Origin: Flammeovirgaceae bacterium SG7u.111
GTDB taxonomy: Bacteria > Bacteroidota > Bacteroidia > Cytophagales > Flammeovirgaceae
Length of the DNA stretch: 64,000 bases
Direction: 5' to 3'
NCBI GenBank assembly: GCA_034044135.1
Contig: CP139021.1
Location: 7,106,001-7,170,000 of the forward strand
Shown here piece by piece: positions 33,549-43,472 of this stretch. Every line of letters starts with the position of its first letter. Positions within the stretch are counted from its first letter, which is position 1. The notes beneath the pieces were generated by a model. It saw only the letters and a program-made list of their open reading frames with translations. It was not told the DNA's origin and made no database searches. Made by a program: the position numbers and the translations under genes.

Positions 33549-34742
33549 TTAGTTCGAAACTTTAAACCATTTCATCAATAGCTTTTTAAAATTTGGAGAA
33601 ACTCTTTCAAGTTTCATTTTTTGGCGATGGCTAATATTCTCGAGCCTTTTGGGGTTCAAATAATTCCTCAAGATAATCAAACTAACACCCACGTTCGATA
33701 CCATGCACAAAAACGAAAGCGTCAACCCATAGATACCTGCCAAGGAATAAGAAAACATCAAGCCTGAAAGTACAAAAAACAGAGGCAGCAAGGCTAGAAC
33801 TCCGTTGATCACAAACCTCAAAGAGATATTTACGATCAATCCTTTAAATGGCTTATTCAGCAAAAAATCAATGTACTTTTGAGCTAAATATGAATATGCC
33901 TTTACTGCTTTTCCCGATACCAAACCTACTAATATTCCTACCTGCATTGCCATCAGTACTTGAAGAGCCGTGAATTCCACTCCTTCGTTTAACCAGTTGA
34001 AGGGCAAAAAATAAGGAACAAGTTTGATAGCGGCATAAATAAGCAAGGCACTTGATATCACACTTACAAAAGGCTTTATGTATTCGCTTTTGTTGATATT
34101 CAGTTCGAAGAAAATAGCACCCAAATAAGTAATCATTAAGCTTACAAGGGCAAAAACCAAGGGAAGTAAAATAGCTCCTTGATACTGTAACGGTGATGCG
34201 GTTTCGGGTAATTGGAGGTACGAAAGCCCTAAATAAATAGTAGCAATCAACGCTCCACTAAAAGCATCATACCTATCCGGATCAAGCTGATAATTGATAT
34301 GAAGGTCTTTGATTTTAAATCCAAAAACCTCGTAAACCAATGTAGCTAAAGCAGATCCTGCTAAAAATGAAAACAGGAGATAATTCAGCAAAAATACGTT
34401 CCAATAGGTTACTCCAGCATTGAGGAACAATACCGTGAAGGCTAATATTGAGACAAAAAGCATCCCAAGGCTATAGCCCGGCCGTGGCGCAAATAAAACT
34501 CCCACCCACTTATGGATTTGCCCTTTTTTTGTTTTTAAGAGAATTAAATTCCCCAGCAACCTAACCAAAAACATCTGACTAAAACCTACTAATGCCCCAT
34601 ACTGTATCAGTTGGGTACCGGTGGCATTGAAGTAAGATTTAGTGATGTAGATAGTCGTGAGAGCAAAGAATAATATAAGTACGGGTTTGTACTGGTTCGA
34701 GAAAAAAGTATTGATTTTCTCTTTTGATTTTTGATTGAGCAT
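33549..34742 (-). CDS. degenerate membrane-pyrophosphatase-like protein
   Basis: The 397-residue protein has about 10-11 TM helices. Its segments line up, in order, with membrane-bound pyrophosphatases (M-PPase): AGSALATLVYEVFGFKIKD (about 128-146) with the GASL...GGGIYTKAAD region, ILLPLVFALVSLMITYLGA with PLLIAAVGIIASIIGTFFV, ILVGLVSGKAVKAY with GLLIGKVTEYYT, and GIYGLTLSFLCMVSNVGVSL (337-356) with LYGIALAALGMLSTLGITL. The pyrophosphate/Mg motifs (EDDPRN, DNVGDNVGD, DAYGPIADNAGG) are missing, and the final third is absent (family about 680-750). I infer a non-catalytic paralogue; the similarity is by eye. Confidence 0.55.
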   Translation of the reverse strand: MLNQKSKEKINTFFSNQYKPVLILFFALTTIYITKSYFNATGTQLIQYGALVGFSQMFLVRLLGNLILLKTKKGQIHKWVGVLFAPRPGYSLGMLFVSILAFTVLFLNAGVTYWNVFLLNYLLFSFLAGSALATLVYEVFGFKIKDLHINYQLDPDRYDAFSGALIATIYLGLSYLQLPETASPLQYQGAILLPLVFALVSLMITYLGAIFFELNINKSEYIKPFVSVISSALLIYAAIKLVPYFLPFNWLNEGVEFTALQVLMAMQVGILVGLVSGKAVKAYSYLAQKYIDFLLNKPFKGLIVNISLRFVINGVLALLPLFFVLSGLMFSYSLAGIYGLTLSFLCMVSNVGVSLIILRNYLNPKRLENISHRQKMKLERVSPNFKKLLMKWFKVSN

Positions 34743-34865
34743 TACGTCAATTTCGTGGATAACTCGTATTCTAACTGCAACGTTATTAAAAAAATTCCCA
34801 ACTAGCCCAATAAACCCTCCTAACTAACGTTAATTCACGCTTAACAGCTCAAAAATCACGATTAA

Positions 34866-35786
34866 TTACAATCTTGGCATCAGATAGTTATATAAATCTA
34901 CCATTGCCTCTATGTCTTTTTTCTTTACAATCTCGTCTGGCGTATGCACATTATCTTCGGGCGCACCTATAAAACACCAGTCGAAGGGATAAGGAGATTT
35001 GAGCAATTGGTTACCATCGCTCCCTCCAGCATCTTCTACTTCTAGCTGAAATGGAATACCTGATTCTTCAGCAAGACCTATAATCTTTTCAAGATACGAC
35101 CTTCTTGGAAGCCCACTGTCCCTCATCGAAATCACGACTCCTTTTCCTGGGCGAACCCCATCTGTCACCCAAGTAATGTCGGAAATTAGTGCTTGCTTCA
35201 CACCGTAGTTTTCATAAATATATTTTCCGAGGTACATTGCTGTTCCTCCACCAACTTCTTCGTAACAGGAAAAACAAATTATTCCATTTTCCAAGGTCTC
35301 AGCAACCTTCAATGCATTGAAACAACCTAAGCGATTGTCCATGTAGCACGACTGAATACTCTCGTCACTTGTTCTAAAGTCACTTTTGAAAACCAGATTT
35401 GTTCCTCTATCTATTTCCCTTTCGAACTTATAACTAGCTTTGTCTCCTCCTTCTGGCACGCTCATCAAGCATTCTATATCTCCTTGCTTATCCTTTCCTA
35501 CCAGCGTCCAGTTATGTTTGATTCTCGGTCCTCCTATTTTCACTAGTTCGTTATCATACTTCACTGTGAAACCGATAGAATCCATATGGGCAAAAATGGC
35601 TGTTTTGGGCTTTCCAAATACCAACACGATGCAATCTTGCAAGTCATCGTTGGTGATCACTTCTGGCTGTACCTTCCAGTTTTTCTTGTTGTTTTCCACA
35701 TAATCGAGCACAAATTGCTTCATCAATCGCTCGTCGCCCGCAGGGGCAAAAACTTGGCAAAGTTGTTTGAGTAGGCTATAGTCCAT
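34866..35786 (-). CDS. M42-type metallo-aminopeptidase
   Basis: The 306-residue zinc aminopeptidase of the M42/M20 clan has metal-site residues His67 and Asp69 (FAHMDSIGF), Asp150 (YMDNRLGC), the general-base pair Glu176-Glu177 (CYEEVGGGT), Asp203 (ISDITWVTD) and the late His in NVHTPDEIV, all in place. It is a bit shorter than typical M42 enzymes (about 340-360). It begins 3 bases after the stop of the alpha/beta hydrolase gene, so the two are cotranscribed. The substrate is likely peptides in the cytoplasm. Confidence 0.87.
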   Translation of the reverse strand: MDYSLLKQLCQVFAPAGDERLMKQFVLDYVENNKKNWKVQPEVITNDDLQDCIVLVFGKPKTAIFAHMDSIGFTVKYDNELVKIGGPRIKHNWTLVGKDKQGDIECLMSVPEGGDKASYKFEREIDRGTNLVFKSDFRTSDESIQSCYMDNRLGCFNALKVAETLENGIICFSCYEEVGGGTAMYLGKYIYENYGVKQALISDITWVTDGVRPGKGVVISMRDSGLPRRSYLEKIIGLAEESGIPFQLEVEDAGGSDGNQLLKSPYPFDWCFIGAPEDNVHTPDEIVKKKDIEAMVDLYNYLMPRL

Positions 35787-35789
35787 TAT

Positions 35790-36578
35790 TTACAAAGTAT
35801 TTACACTTACGCAGTATTTAATAAAATTATCAATAATCAATAATGTTTGCTCCCTTGCTTCTATCATACCCATGTGCCCCACACCATCAAGAATATGTAC
35901 TGAGCAATCTTTAGGCAAGGCTGCCTCTTCCATGCTCTGAGCCAAAGGAACAGAACCATCCTCTTTTCCTACTATAAACAATACAGGTACTTCAGCTTTG
36001 GAAAGTACGTCTCTCCTATCAGGGCGCTCACGCATTGCCGCCATAGTACTTGTGAGGGATAGCTCTGGCAAGCTCGAAGCATCTTTTACGAAATAATTGA
36101 TCTGATTTTTCAGCACTTCACGATTAGCTGGTGCAAAAAGCGCTGGAAAGAAGGAAGTGACAAACTTCTCAGTTCCGTTGTTCTTGATAAATTCTATCGC
36201 TTTCGTTCTGATTTCCTTTTTCTCTGGCTTATCGGCAAATGAAGTAGAGTGAAACAAACCGAAGCCCATTAATCTCTTAGGGTATTTATCAGCATAGGCC
36301 AGTGTTGTGTACCCACCAAGCGAATGTCCTATTACTATGGCATTTTCTATATCCATAAGCCCTAGGGTAGCTTCCACTTTATCGGCAAAATCTTCGAGGC
36401 TAGGGTTCCTAAACTCACATCCACTTTCACCAAAACCGGGCAAATCAAGCGTAATCACTCTGTATTTCATAGAAAGCAAGGCTGAAAATGCTTCCCAAAG
36501 TTTTTTATTCTCACAAAATCCGTGGATCAAGACCACCACTTGTCCATCGCCACTCTCCGTATAGTTTAGCGGTTCCAT
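35790..36578 (-). CDS. alpha/beta hydrolase
   Basis: The 262-residue alpha/beta-fold hydrolase has an oxyanion region LIHGFCENKKLW (about 18-29), nucleophile Ser86 in IGHSLGGY, the acid Asp in VGKEDGSVPL and the catalytic His in DGVGHMGMIEA. No signal peptide, so it is cytoplasmic. It precedes the aminopeptidase gene by 3 bases. Its substrate (ester, amide or haloalkane-like) cannot be told from the motifs. Confidence 0.88.
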   Translation of the reverse strand: MEPLNYTESGDGQVVVLIHGFCENKKLWEAFSALLSMKYRVITLDLPGFGESGCEFRNPSLEDFADKVEATLGLMDIENAIVIGHSLGGYTTLAYADKYPKRLMGFGLFHSTSFADKPEKKEIRTKAIEFIKNNGTEKFVTSFFPALFAPANREVLKNQINYFVKDASSLPELSLTSTMAAMRERPDRRDVLSKAEVPVLFIVGKEDGSVPLAQSMEEAALPKDCSVHILDGVGHMGMIEAREQTLLIIDNFIKYCVSVNTL

Positions 36579-36656
36579 AGTTAAATATGTCCTTATTGGT
36601 TGTTTAAAAAATCCTTCCTATCCAAAAATAGACAAATAATACAATTGCCAAAGCCT

Positions 36657-37457
36657 TTACCTCACATTTACCTTCCTCACCACCTTTGCCATAAGTGCAG
36701 GGAAAAATCTTTTGAGGTAAACCCCAGCTACTTCTTTGAAGCCTCCTGGGTAAATCTCCCTTTTTCCTTTTTTTATCGCACTAATAATTTTGTGAGCGCA
36801 GAGCTCGGGCGATAAGCCATTTTTTTGCCCTGAATCCATTTTTCCTTGCAAACTCCCATCGCCCATAAAGGCATTTAGCGACAGCTTGGTTTTGATATAG
36901 CCTGGGCAAACGATCAGCACTTCCAAGCCATCTTTCCACACTTCTGCCCTAAGCGCATCGTAAAAACCGACCACAGCATGCTTCGATCCTGCATAGCCCG
37001 TACGAAGCGGCGTACCGAACTTGCCCGTCACGCTGCTTACCGTCACCAGCACGCCAGACCTCTGGGCAGCCATAAAGGGCAATACAGCCTTGGTGAGTGC
37101 CACCGTACCCATAAAGTTTATTTTCATTATCCTCTCAAAAACGCCTAGTTCTGTTTCGGCAAAATAGGATCGCTGACTTACTCCTCCATTGTTGATAAGA
37201 ACATCTATCCTCCCAAACTTAGCCATCACTTCAGCTGCCAACACTTCGTACCCATCGTACTTTTCCAAATCAAGAGGTACGACTAGGCAATCCTCTTCAC
37301 CAAGCCCAGCATCTGAAACTACTTTTTTAAGATCGGCTTCTTTTCTAGAAGAAAGTACCACTTTGCTGCCCAACTTGGCAAAAGCATGGGCCAAAGCCTC
37401 TCCTATTCCAGAAGATGCCCCCGTAATCCATACCACTTTATTTTTCAGTTCCTTCAT
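36657..37457 (-). CDS. short-chain dehydrogenase/reductase
   Basis: The 266-residue NAD(P)-dependent SDR has TGASSGIGE (12-20), NNGGVSQRSYF (89-99, like DHRS7-type enzymes), Ser142, and the YxxxK pair Tyr155/Lys159 in GYAGSKHAV. The basic residues after the first strand (SSRKE) favour NADP. Its stop is 78 bases upstream of the hydrolase gene start, in the same direction. The substrate is likely a lipid or steroid-like alcohol or ketone, by analogy only. Confidence 0.9.
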   Translation of the reverse strand: MKELKNKVVWITGASSGIGEALAHAFAKLGSKVVLSSRKEADLKKVVSDAGLGEEDCLVVPLDLEKYDGYEVLAAEVMAKFGRIDVLINNGGVSQRSYFAETELGVFERIMKINFMGTVALTKAVLPFMAAQRSGVLVTVSSVTGKFGTPLRTGYAGSKHAVVGFYDALRAEVWKDGLEVLIVCPGYIKTKLSLNAFMGDGSLQGKMDSGQKNGLSPELCAHKIISAIKKGKREIYPGGFKEVAGVYLKRFFPALMAKVVRKVNVR

Positions 37458-37654
37458 ATCAGTTTTCCAAAAGTATATTTACCTATAAATAAACTGAATA
37501 AGTTTGAAAACACGAGGGTACGATCAGCATTGAAGAAGCGCAGCAAGCAGGTTAATTTGTTATTTTTGTGATAACATCTACTATTTAGTCAGTATTTTTT
37601 TTAAAATTTGGAAAAGGATAAGGTGAAAAATTATACTATTTTCAAAAAGAGCTA

Positions 37655-40600
37655 ATGAGAAAACATTCAGAACTAACTATAGCCCGGATAGAAAAATTCC
37701 GAGACTCTCTAAAGTACTCCTATTACTACAGCCTCACTCCCCTCAAAGCCCGATATCACAGAACCCGTGAGCCTATTTCTTATCATGATGCACTAAAGGC
37801 ATCTTACCAAGAAATATTGCCAGGCACCAAGTGGGGGGCAAACTACGATTGTGCTTGGTTCGATTTTGAAGGGGTAGTACCAGCCGACCATGCGGGAAAA
37901 GAAGTGGTTGCCCTCATAGATTTGGGGGGTGAAGGTTGTGTGTTCGACAAAGAGGGTAATCCCGTACAAGGGCTTACCAATAAGCGGGTGGAATGGACAA
38001 TGGCCGAGACCATTATCAAAAAAAGAGTCTACCTTTTTGAAGAAGCAACAGGCGGAGAGCATGTTCACCTTAGGGTAGATGCCGGAGCAAATAATATTTT
38101 GGGGGTAGAAAATGTACTGACCTACGAATCCATGGAAGATGGTGTTTTCAACCAAGCCGATTTGGCAATTTTCGATAGGCAAAAATGGCACATGTACATT
38201 GAGTACGACATGCTCACCAACCTTATGATGGAGCTGTACGAGAAAACTCGCCACCGAAAACTCTTGATTTATGCACTCAATGAAGTAATAAACAAGTTTG
38301 GGGATGGCACTCCTGAAGAAATTGCAGAATGCCGAGCTATCCTGAAAGTAGAACTCGACCGCAAAGCCAACTCTTCGGCCATAGAAGCTAGTGCCATTGG
38401 TCATGCCCACATAGACGTGGCTTGGCTGTGGCCCTTGAGGGAAACCGTAAGAAAAACATCAAGAACTTTCTCCACAGCCCTTCGGCTTATGGAAGAATAT
38501 CCTGATTATAAATTTGGTGCAAGCCAGCCCGTGCTCTACGAAATGATGAAAGAGCACTACCCAGGGCTTTACGAACGCCTGAAAGCGGCCGTAAAGCGGG
38601 AACAATGGGAATGCCAAGGAGCTATGTGGGTAGAAGCCGACTGCAACCTTACCTCAGGAGAATCACTTGCGAGGCAAATTATATATGGAAAAAAGTTCTT
38701 CAAAGACGAATTTGATGTAGAGGTAAACAACCTGTGGCTTCCCGATGTATTTGGGTACAGCGCAGCATTGCCGCAGTTGCTCATAAAGTCGGACGTGGAA
38801 TATTTCATGACCCAGAAGATTTCGTGGAACCAGTTCAACACCTTTCCTCACCATACTTTTATTTGGAAAGGACTGGACGGAACGCCTATTTTTTCCCATT
38901 TCCTCGCACCTAACAATTACCGTTCGGATGTGAGCTCAAAGGATTTGATAAACCTAGAAAGGGAAAATTTTGATACTGACAGAGTAGAAAATGCTCTTTT
39001 CTTATTTGGAGCCGGCGATGGCGGAGGCGGCCCTAGCAGAATTTATATTGAAAAACTAAGAAGGGCCAAAGACATTGAAGACTTACCTAAAGTTACCATG
39101 GAGTTTGCCCGTGACTTTTTTATAAAAGCAGAGAAAAACTCTCGTGACCTACAAGAATGGGTAGGGGAATTGTACCTCGAATTGCACAGGGGAACGCTAA
39201 CCACCCATGCCCGTACCAAAAAGATGAACCGCCGTTTGGAATATCTTTTTAGGGAAATAGAATATTTTTATGCCGCTTACCTAATGGATAAATACCCGCA
39301 GGAAATGCTGGAAAAAAACTGGAAGATTTTATTGCTCAACCAGTTCCACGACATTATCCCAGGTACCTCGATTACGAGGGTTCATATAGAAAGCATGGAG
39401 CAATATGCTGCTGTTGAAAAAGAATTATTGGACACCTTAAAAGATGGTCACGAGCAATTTGTTGGCGCCATACACAACGAGCTCGAAGATGCGTATGTAC
39501 TCTATAACAGCCTAAATTGGGATAGAAAATCTTCCGTAGAATTGAAAAAAGTCGCTTGGGAAAGTGTAGTAGACCAAGACGGCAATGCCATTCCTTCGCA
39601 AGTAATCACGCAAAATGGTAAAGAACGAACGGTGGTGGAAGTCGTAATACCATCGATGGGCTATATTGTGGTCGGAAATGGAGCTTCTCAGCACAAGGAC
39701 GTTCTTGAAAACAACGCTGTTGCCTACGACAATATCCTCGAAAACGATAGAATTAAAGTCTTTTTCGACCTAAAAACAGGACAGATCACCCGACTTTTTG
39801 ACAAGGAAGCCGAGCGTGAAGCCTTAGCTCCAGAAGCACGTGGCAATGCTTTCAAGCTCTACGATGACAACCCCAACCTCTGGGATGCTTGGGATGTAGA
39901 TATTTTCTATGAAGAAACGAAATCGACTTCCCCTGAACTCGTTTCCATGGAAATTTTAGAGTCCGGTCCTATCAGGGCTGCCATTAAATTTGAGTATGAA
40001 GCCAATTATTATTCTATTAGCCAAATAGTGAGCATTAGTAGATATTCGAAACGGATTGATTTCAAAACTACCGTTAACTGGCAGGAAACGAATAAAATGC
40101 TTCGGGTAGAATTCCCAGTGAACGTACATGCAAACCAAGCTAATTTCGAGATCCAGTACGGCCATGTTCCCCGTCCAACCCATTACAATACCAGTTGGGA
40201 TATGGCGCAGTTTGAAGTAGTAGGTCACAAATGGGCAGATCTTTCCCAGCCAAATTATGGCGTTGCATTAATGAACGACTGCAAATATGGATATAAGATC
40301 AAAGGAAACACGATAAACCTAAACCTCTTGCGCTCGCCCAAAAACCCCGACCCTTTGGCGGATATGCACATTCATGAGTTTACCTATTCACTCTTCCCAC
40401 ACTTAGGCAACCATATTCACAGCAATGTGATTAGGCAAGCTTACCAGCTTAACATCCCTCTTTATCCTATCAAAACTGGAAAACAGGAAAATGAGCAAAA
40501 GCTTCTAAAAAGTTTGGTAAGGGTAGATAGGTACAACGTGATAATAGAGGCAGTGAAAAAAGCCGAATATTCTAATGATATTATATTACGAATGTACGAA

Positions 40601-40768
40601 GCTAATGGGGTAGATTGTACCGCTGTCATTGATATCGATTTGCCTTTCAAGGAAGTTTGGCTGTCAAATATCGTAGAAAGAGACTTGGAGAAACTTTCGG
40701 TAGAAAACAAGCAGCTTAAGATGAAGTTCAAACCATTTGAAATACACACCATTCGATTAACATCTTAA
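37655..40768 (+). CDS. alpha-mannosidase, glycoside hydrolase family 38
   Basis: The 1037-residue retaining alpha-mannosidase removes alpha-linked mannose from glycans. The GH38 catalytic domain (about 240-560) carries the zinc site and acid/nucleophile: AHIDVAWLWPL, the nucleophile Asp in WLPDVFGYSAALPQ, and the C-terminal zinc His in LLNQFHDIIPGTS. The middle and C-terminal beta domains follow (about 600-1030). No signal peptide is evident, so it probably acts in the cytoplasm on imported oligosaccharides. A TATTTTTG -7-like box lies at 37561-37568. Confidence 0.94.
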   Translation: MRKHSELTIARIEKFRDSLKYSYYYSLTPLKARYHRTREPISYHDALKASYQEILPGTKWGANYDCAWFDFEGVVPADHAGKEVVALIDLGGEGCVFDKEGNPVQGLTNKRVEWTMAETIIKKRVYLFEEATGGEHVHLRVDAGANNILGVENVLTYESMEDGVFNQADLAIFDRQKWHMYIEYDMLTNLMMELYEKTRHRKLLIYALNEVINKFGDGTPEEIAECRAILKVELDRKANSSAIEASAIGHAHIDVAWLWPLRETVRKTSRTFSTALRLMEEYPDYKFGASQPVLYEMMKEHYPGLYERLKAAVKREQWECQGAMWVEADCNLTSGESLARQIIYGKKFFKDEFDVEVNNLWLPDVFGYSAALPQLLIKSDVEYFMTQKISWNQFNTFPHHTFIWKGLDGTPIFSHFLAPNNYRSDVSSKDLINLERENFDTDRVENALFLFGAGDGGGGPSRIYIEKLRRAKDIEDLPKVTMEFARDFFIKAEKNSRDLQEWVGELYLELHRGTLTTHARTKKMNRRLEYLFREIEYFYAAYLMDKYPQEMLEKNWKILLLNQFHDIIPGTSITRVHIESMEQYAAVEKELLDTLKDGHEQFVGAIHNELEDAYVLYNSLNWDRKSSVELKKVAWESVVDQDGNAIPSQVITQNGKERTVVEVVIPSMGYIVVGNGASQHKDVLENNAVAYDNILENDRIKVFFDLKTGQITRLFDKEAEREALAPEARGNAFKLYDDNPNLWDAWDVDIFYEETKSTSPELVSMEILESGPIRAAIKFEYEANYYSISQIVSISRYSKRIDFKTTVNWQETNKMLRVEFPVNVHANQANFEIQYGHVPRPTHYNTSWDMAQFEVVGHKWADLSQPNYGVALMNDCKYGYKIKGNTINLNLLRSPKNPDPLADMHIHEFTYSLFPHLGNHIHSNVIRQAYQLNIPLYPIKTGKQENEQKLLKSLVRVDRYNVIIEAVKKAEYSNDIILRMYEANGVDCTAVIDIDLPFKEVWLSNIVERDLEKLSVENKQLKMKFKPFEIHTIRLTS

Positions 40769-40791
40769 CACACCAATAACGTAACATTACT

Positions 40792-41220
40792 ATGAAAAAA
40801 ACAATCATCCTTTCGTTTATTCTCGCCACTTTTGCTGGTTGGGCAAGTGCCCAAAGCCCCGTAGGCCAATGGAAAACAATAGACGATGAAACCGGTAAAG
40901 AGAAGTCGATAGTAGAGATTTTTGAAAAAGATGGAAAACTATTTGGGAAGGTGATGAAACTCATTGACCCCGAAGAAGAAAACCCAAAGTGCGATGAGTG
41001 CGAAGAAGATGACGACAGGTACAATCAACCTGTAATTGGAATGGAGATTATTAGGGACTTGGAGCAAGACGGAGAAGAGTGGGAAGACGGAACGGTAATG
41101 GATCCCGAAAATGGCAAGATCTATTCTTGCAAAATATGGCTTGAAGACGAAAAAACGCTTAAGCTGAGAGGCTACATAGCATTTTTCTATCGTACGCAAA
41201 CTTGGTATAGAGTAGAGTAA
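40792..41220 (+). CDS. DUF2147 secreted protein
   Basis: The 142-residue protein has a clear signal peptide (cleaved near ASAQSP). The mature part shows the DUF2147 pattern: PVGQWKTIDDETGKEKSIVEI near the start (read in parts), a Cys pair CDECEEDDDRY, and WRIYS-like end sequence IYSCKIWLEDEKTLKLRGY. Probably periplasmic, possibly ligand-binding or lipocalin-like. It starts 23 bases after the mannosidase, so cotranscription is likely. Confidence 0.87.
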   Translation: MKKTIILSFILATFAGWASAQSPVGQWKTIDDETGKEKSIVEIFEKDGKLFGKVMKLIDPEEENPKCDECEEDDDRYNQPVIGMEIIRDLEQDGEEWEDGTVMDPENGKIYSCKIWLEDEKTLKLRGYIAFFYRTQTWYRVE

Positions 41221-41321
41221 CGGTTAGTTGAATCGTTTCCCTTTGAAGGGAGCTAAAAAAAGTGTTTTTTTGTAGCTACTTAATCGCTATCATTTTTTTA
41301 AACTAAAAGCTCTATCGTTTA

Positions 41322-42356
41322 ATGAAAAACAAAATATTAGTAACCGGCGGATGTGGCTATATCGGATCCCATACCATTATCGAAATCATCCGAAGTACAA
41401 ATTACGATGTCATTTCTGTTGATAACTGTGTGAACTCAAGCCCTGACACCATGGACAGGATTGAAAAAATCACCGGAAAGAAAGTCAAAAACTACGATGT
41501 GAATCTTTGCGACAAAGAAGGAACAGCAAAAATTTTCCAAGAAAATGAAGATATCGCTGCAGTAATCCACTTTGCGGCCCTCAAAGCTGTTGGCGAGTCG
41601 GTGGAAAAGCCACTTTGGTACTATGAAAACAACATCAACTCACTGCTAAATGTACTTTCTTGCTGCGAAAAATTTGGGGTTGAAAACTTTATCTTCTCAT
41701 CTTCTTGCTCTATTTACGGAAATGTTGATAAGTTGCCAGTAGCTGAAGATACTCCTATGAGTGAGCCAGAATCACCTTATGCCCACACCAAAAAATTGGG
41801 CGAAGAAATGATCCAGCAGATCATTAGGGGTAAACAAATAAACGCGATTGCACTTAGGTATTTCAACCCTGTAGGAGCAGACAAAACTGGCTTGAATGGA
41901 GAAGCTCCGATCAATAAGCCAAATAACCTTGTGCCTGTAATTACCCAAACTGCGGCAGGAATCATCCCTAAAGTCACAGTATTTGGCTCTGATTACGATA
42001 CCCGCGACGGCTCTTGCATAAGAGATTACATCCACGTTTCAGATATCGCCGATGCGCACATAAAAGCGGTAGATTATTTACTAGAGAAGAAAAATACGGA
42101 GAAATACGAAGTATTCAACCTAGGTTCTGGCGATGGGGTGACCGTACTAGAGGTAATAAAAGCTTTTGAAAAAGTAGCTGGGCTTGCCCTCAACTATGAC
42201 CTTGGCCCCAGAAGAGCTGGCGATGTAGTAAGTATCTATAGCGATAGCTCTAAGGCAGAAAAGCTTTTGGGCTGGAAAACCAAAATCGGGCTGGATGAAA
42301 TGATGGAAAGTGCTTGGAAATGGGAACAAGTTCTCATTGAAGAAAGGAAAAAATAA
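41322..42356 (+). CDS. galE: UDP-glucose 4-epimerase
   Basis: Interconverts UDP-glucose and UDP-galactose (or the GlcNAc/GalNAc pair) using NAD. The 344-residue extended-SDR has GGCGYIGSHT (9-18), the catalytic Ser in FSSSCSIYG, and the YxxxK motif in SPYAHTKKLGEE. GDVVSIYSD and the C-terminal LGWKTKIGLDEMME match GalE. It supplies precursors for surface polysaccharide, together with the nearby aminotransferase and LpxH genes, and is convergent with the DegT gene 3 bases away. Confidence 0.93.
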   Translation: MKNKILVTGGCGYIGSHTIIEIIRSTNYDVISVDNCVNSSPDTMDRIEKITGKKVKNYDVNLCDKEGTAKIFQENEDIAAVIHFAALKAVGESVEKPLWYYENNINSLLNVLSCCEKFGVENFIFSSSCSIYGNVDKLPVAEDTPMSEPESPYAHTKKLGEEMIQQIIRGKQINAIALRYFNPVGADKTGLNGEAPINKPNNLVPVITQTAAGIIPKVTVFGSDYDTRDGSCIRDYIHVSDIADAHIKAVDYLLEKKNTEKYEVFNLGSGDGVTVLEVIKAFEKVAGLALNYDLGPRRAGDVVSIYSDSSKAEKLLGWKTKIGLDEMMESAWKWEQVLIEERKK

Positions 42357-42359
42357 GAA

Positions 42360-43472
42360 TTAGCGCTTGAAAAAAGTCTTTATTTTTTCGATGATATACT
42401 GCTGTTCGCCTTCTTGCAAACCAGGGTAAATAGGCAAACTCAGACAAGTTTGGGAGATTTTCTCGGCAACGGGGAAATCTCCTTTTTTATAGCCCAAATA
42501 TGCACACGCTTTTTGCAAATGGATGGGAATGGGGTAGTGCATCAACGTACCAATTCCATTTTTTTCTAAATAACCCCTCAATTCCTCCCGCCTTTCCGTC
42601 CTAATAACATATTGGTGAAAAACATGCTTGGTTTTAGGCAAAGTAAAAGGAAGTACAAGTTCTTCCATATCGCCTAAGCCTTCGGTATAGCTCTTCGCAA
42701 TTTTTATTCGCTCCTCGTTCCACTCTTCCAAATAGCCCAGCTTTACTTTTAACACGGCAGCCTGAATTTCATCCATTCTAGAATTCACGCCCACTTCGTT
42801 GTGGATATATTTCTCGCCCATACCCACATTTCTCAAAACCTTCATTTTTTGGGAAAGAACTTCGCTATCCGTTGTAATGGCTCCAGCATCGCCCATCGCA
42901 CCAATATTTTTTGAGGGGTAAAAACTGGTCGCACTCATCAAGCCAAAACTTCCCGTTTTTTGCCCTTCGTACACCGAACCTTGTGCTTGAGCATTATCTT
43001 CTATAATAGTCAATTTATGAACCTTGGCAAGTTGCATTAACTTGTCTATTTGGCAAGGTTGCCCATACAAATGAACAGACATCAGAACTTGAGTTTTTGA
43101 AGAGATAAATTCTTCTATTTTTTGATTATCAAGGTTATATGTTTTTTCGTCCACATCTGCTAGCACTGGTTTCAACCCTGCATGAATTACTGCTAGAACG
43201 CTGGAAATAAAGGTATGAGCTGGAAGAACTACCTCCGCTCCTTTTTCTAGTTCCAAAGCTTTAAGGGCGATGAGCAATGCATCCGTTCCGCTATTTACCC
43301 CAACACAATGCTTCGTACCTATGTATTTCGCAAAATTCTCCTCAAACACCTCCAGCTCCTTACCTAACAAAAAACTTGAAGATCCCAACACCCTTTCAAA
43401 AGCATTTTTGAGTTCTTCAGCGCATTGCCCGTGCATGTAGCCAAGTGAAAAAAAGGGGATTTTTTTATTCAT
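42360..43472 (-). CDS. DegT/DnrJ/EryC1/StrS-family sugar aminotransferase
   Basis: PLP-dependent aminotransferase that puts amino groups on nucleotide-linked keto-sugars. From the ATG at 43472 it is about 370 residues, with the PLP lysine near 188 in SFYPSKNIGAMGDAGA, GVNSGTDALLIALKAL, and VHLYGQPCQIDKLM. The ATG overlaps the stop of the preceding gene (ATGAATAA), a tight translational coupling. An in-frame TTG at 43478 would add two residues but is less likely. With galE it points to amino-sugar synthesis for surface glycans. Confidence 0.92.
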   Translation of the reverse strand: MNKKIPFFSLGYMHGQCAEELKNAFERVLGSSSFLLGKELEVFEENFAKYIGTKHCVGVNSGTDALLIALKALELEKGAEVVLPAHTFISSVLAVIHAGLKPVLADVDEKTYNLDNQKIEEFISSKTQVLMSVHLYGQPCQIDKLMQLAKVHKLTIIEDNAQAQGSVYEGQKTGSFGLMSATSFYPSKNIGAMGDAGAITTDSEVLSQKMKVLRNVGMGEKYIHNEVGVNSRMDEIQAAVLKVKLGYLEEWNEERIKIAKSYTEGLGDMEELVLPFTLPKTKHVFHQYVIRTERREELRGYLEKNGIGTLMHYPIPIHLQKACAYLGYKKGDFPVAEKISQTCLSLPIYPGLQEGEQQYIIEKIKTFFKR

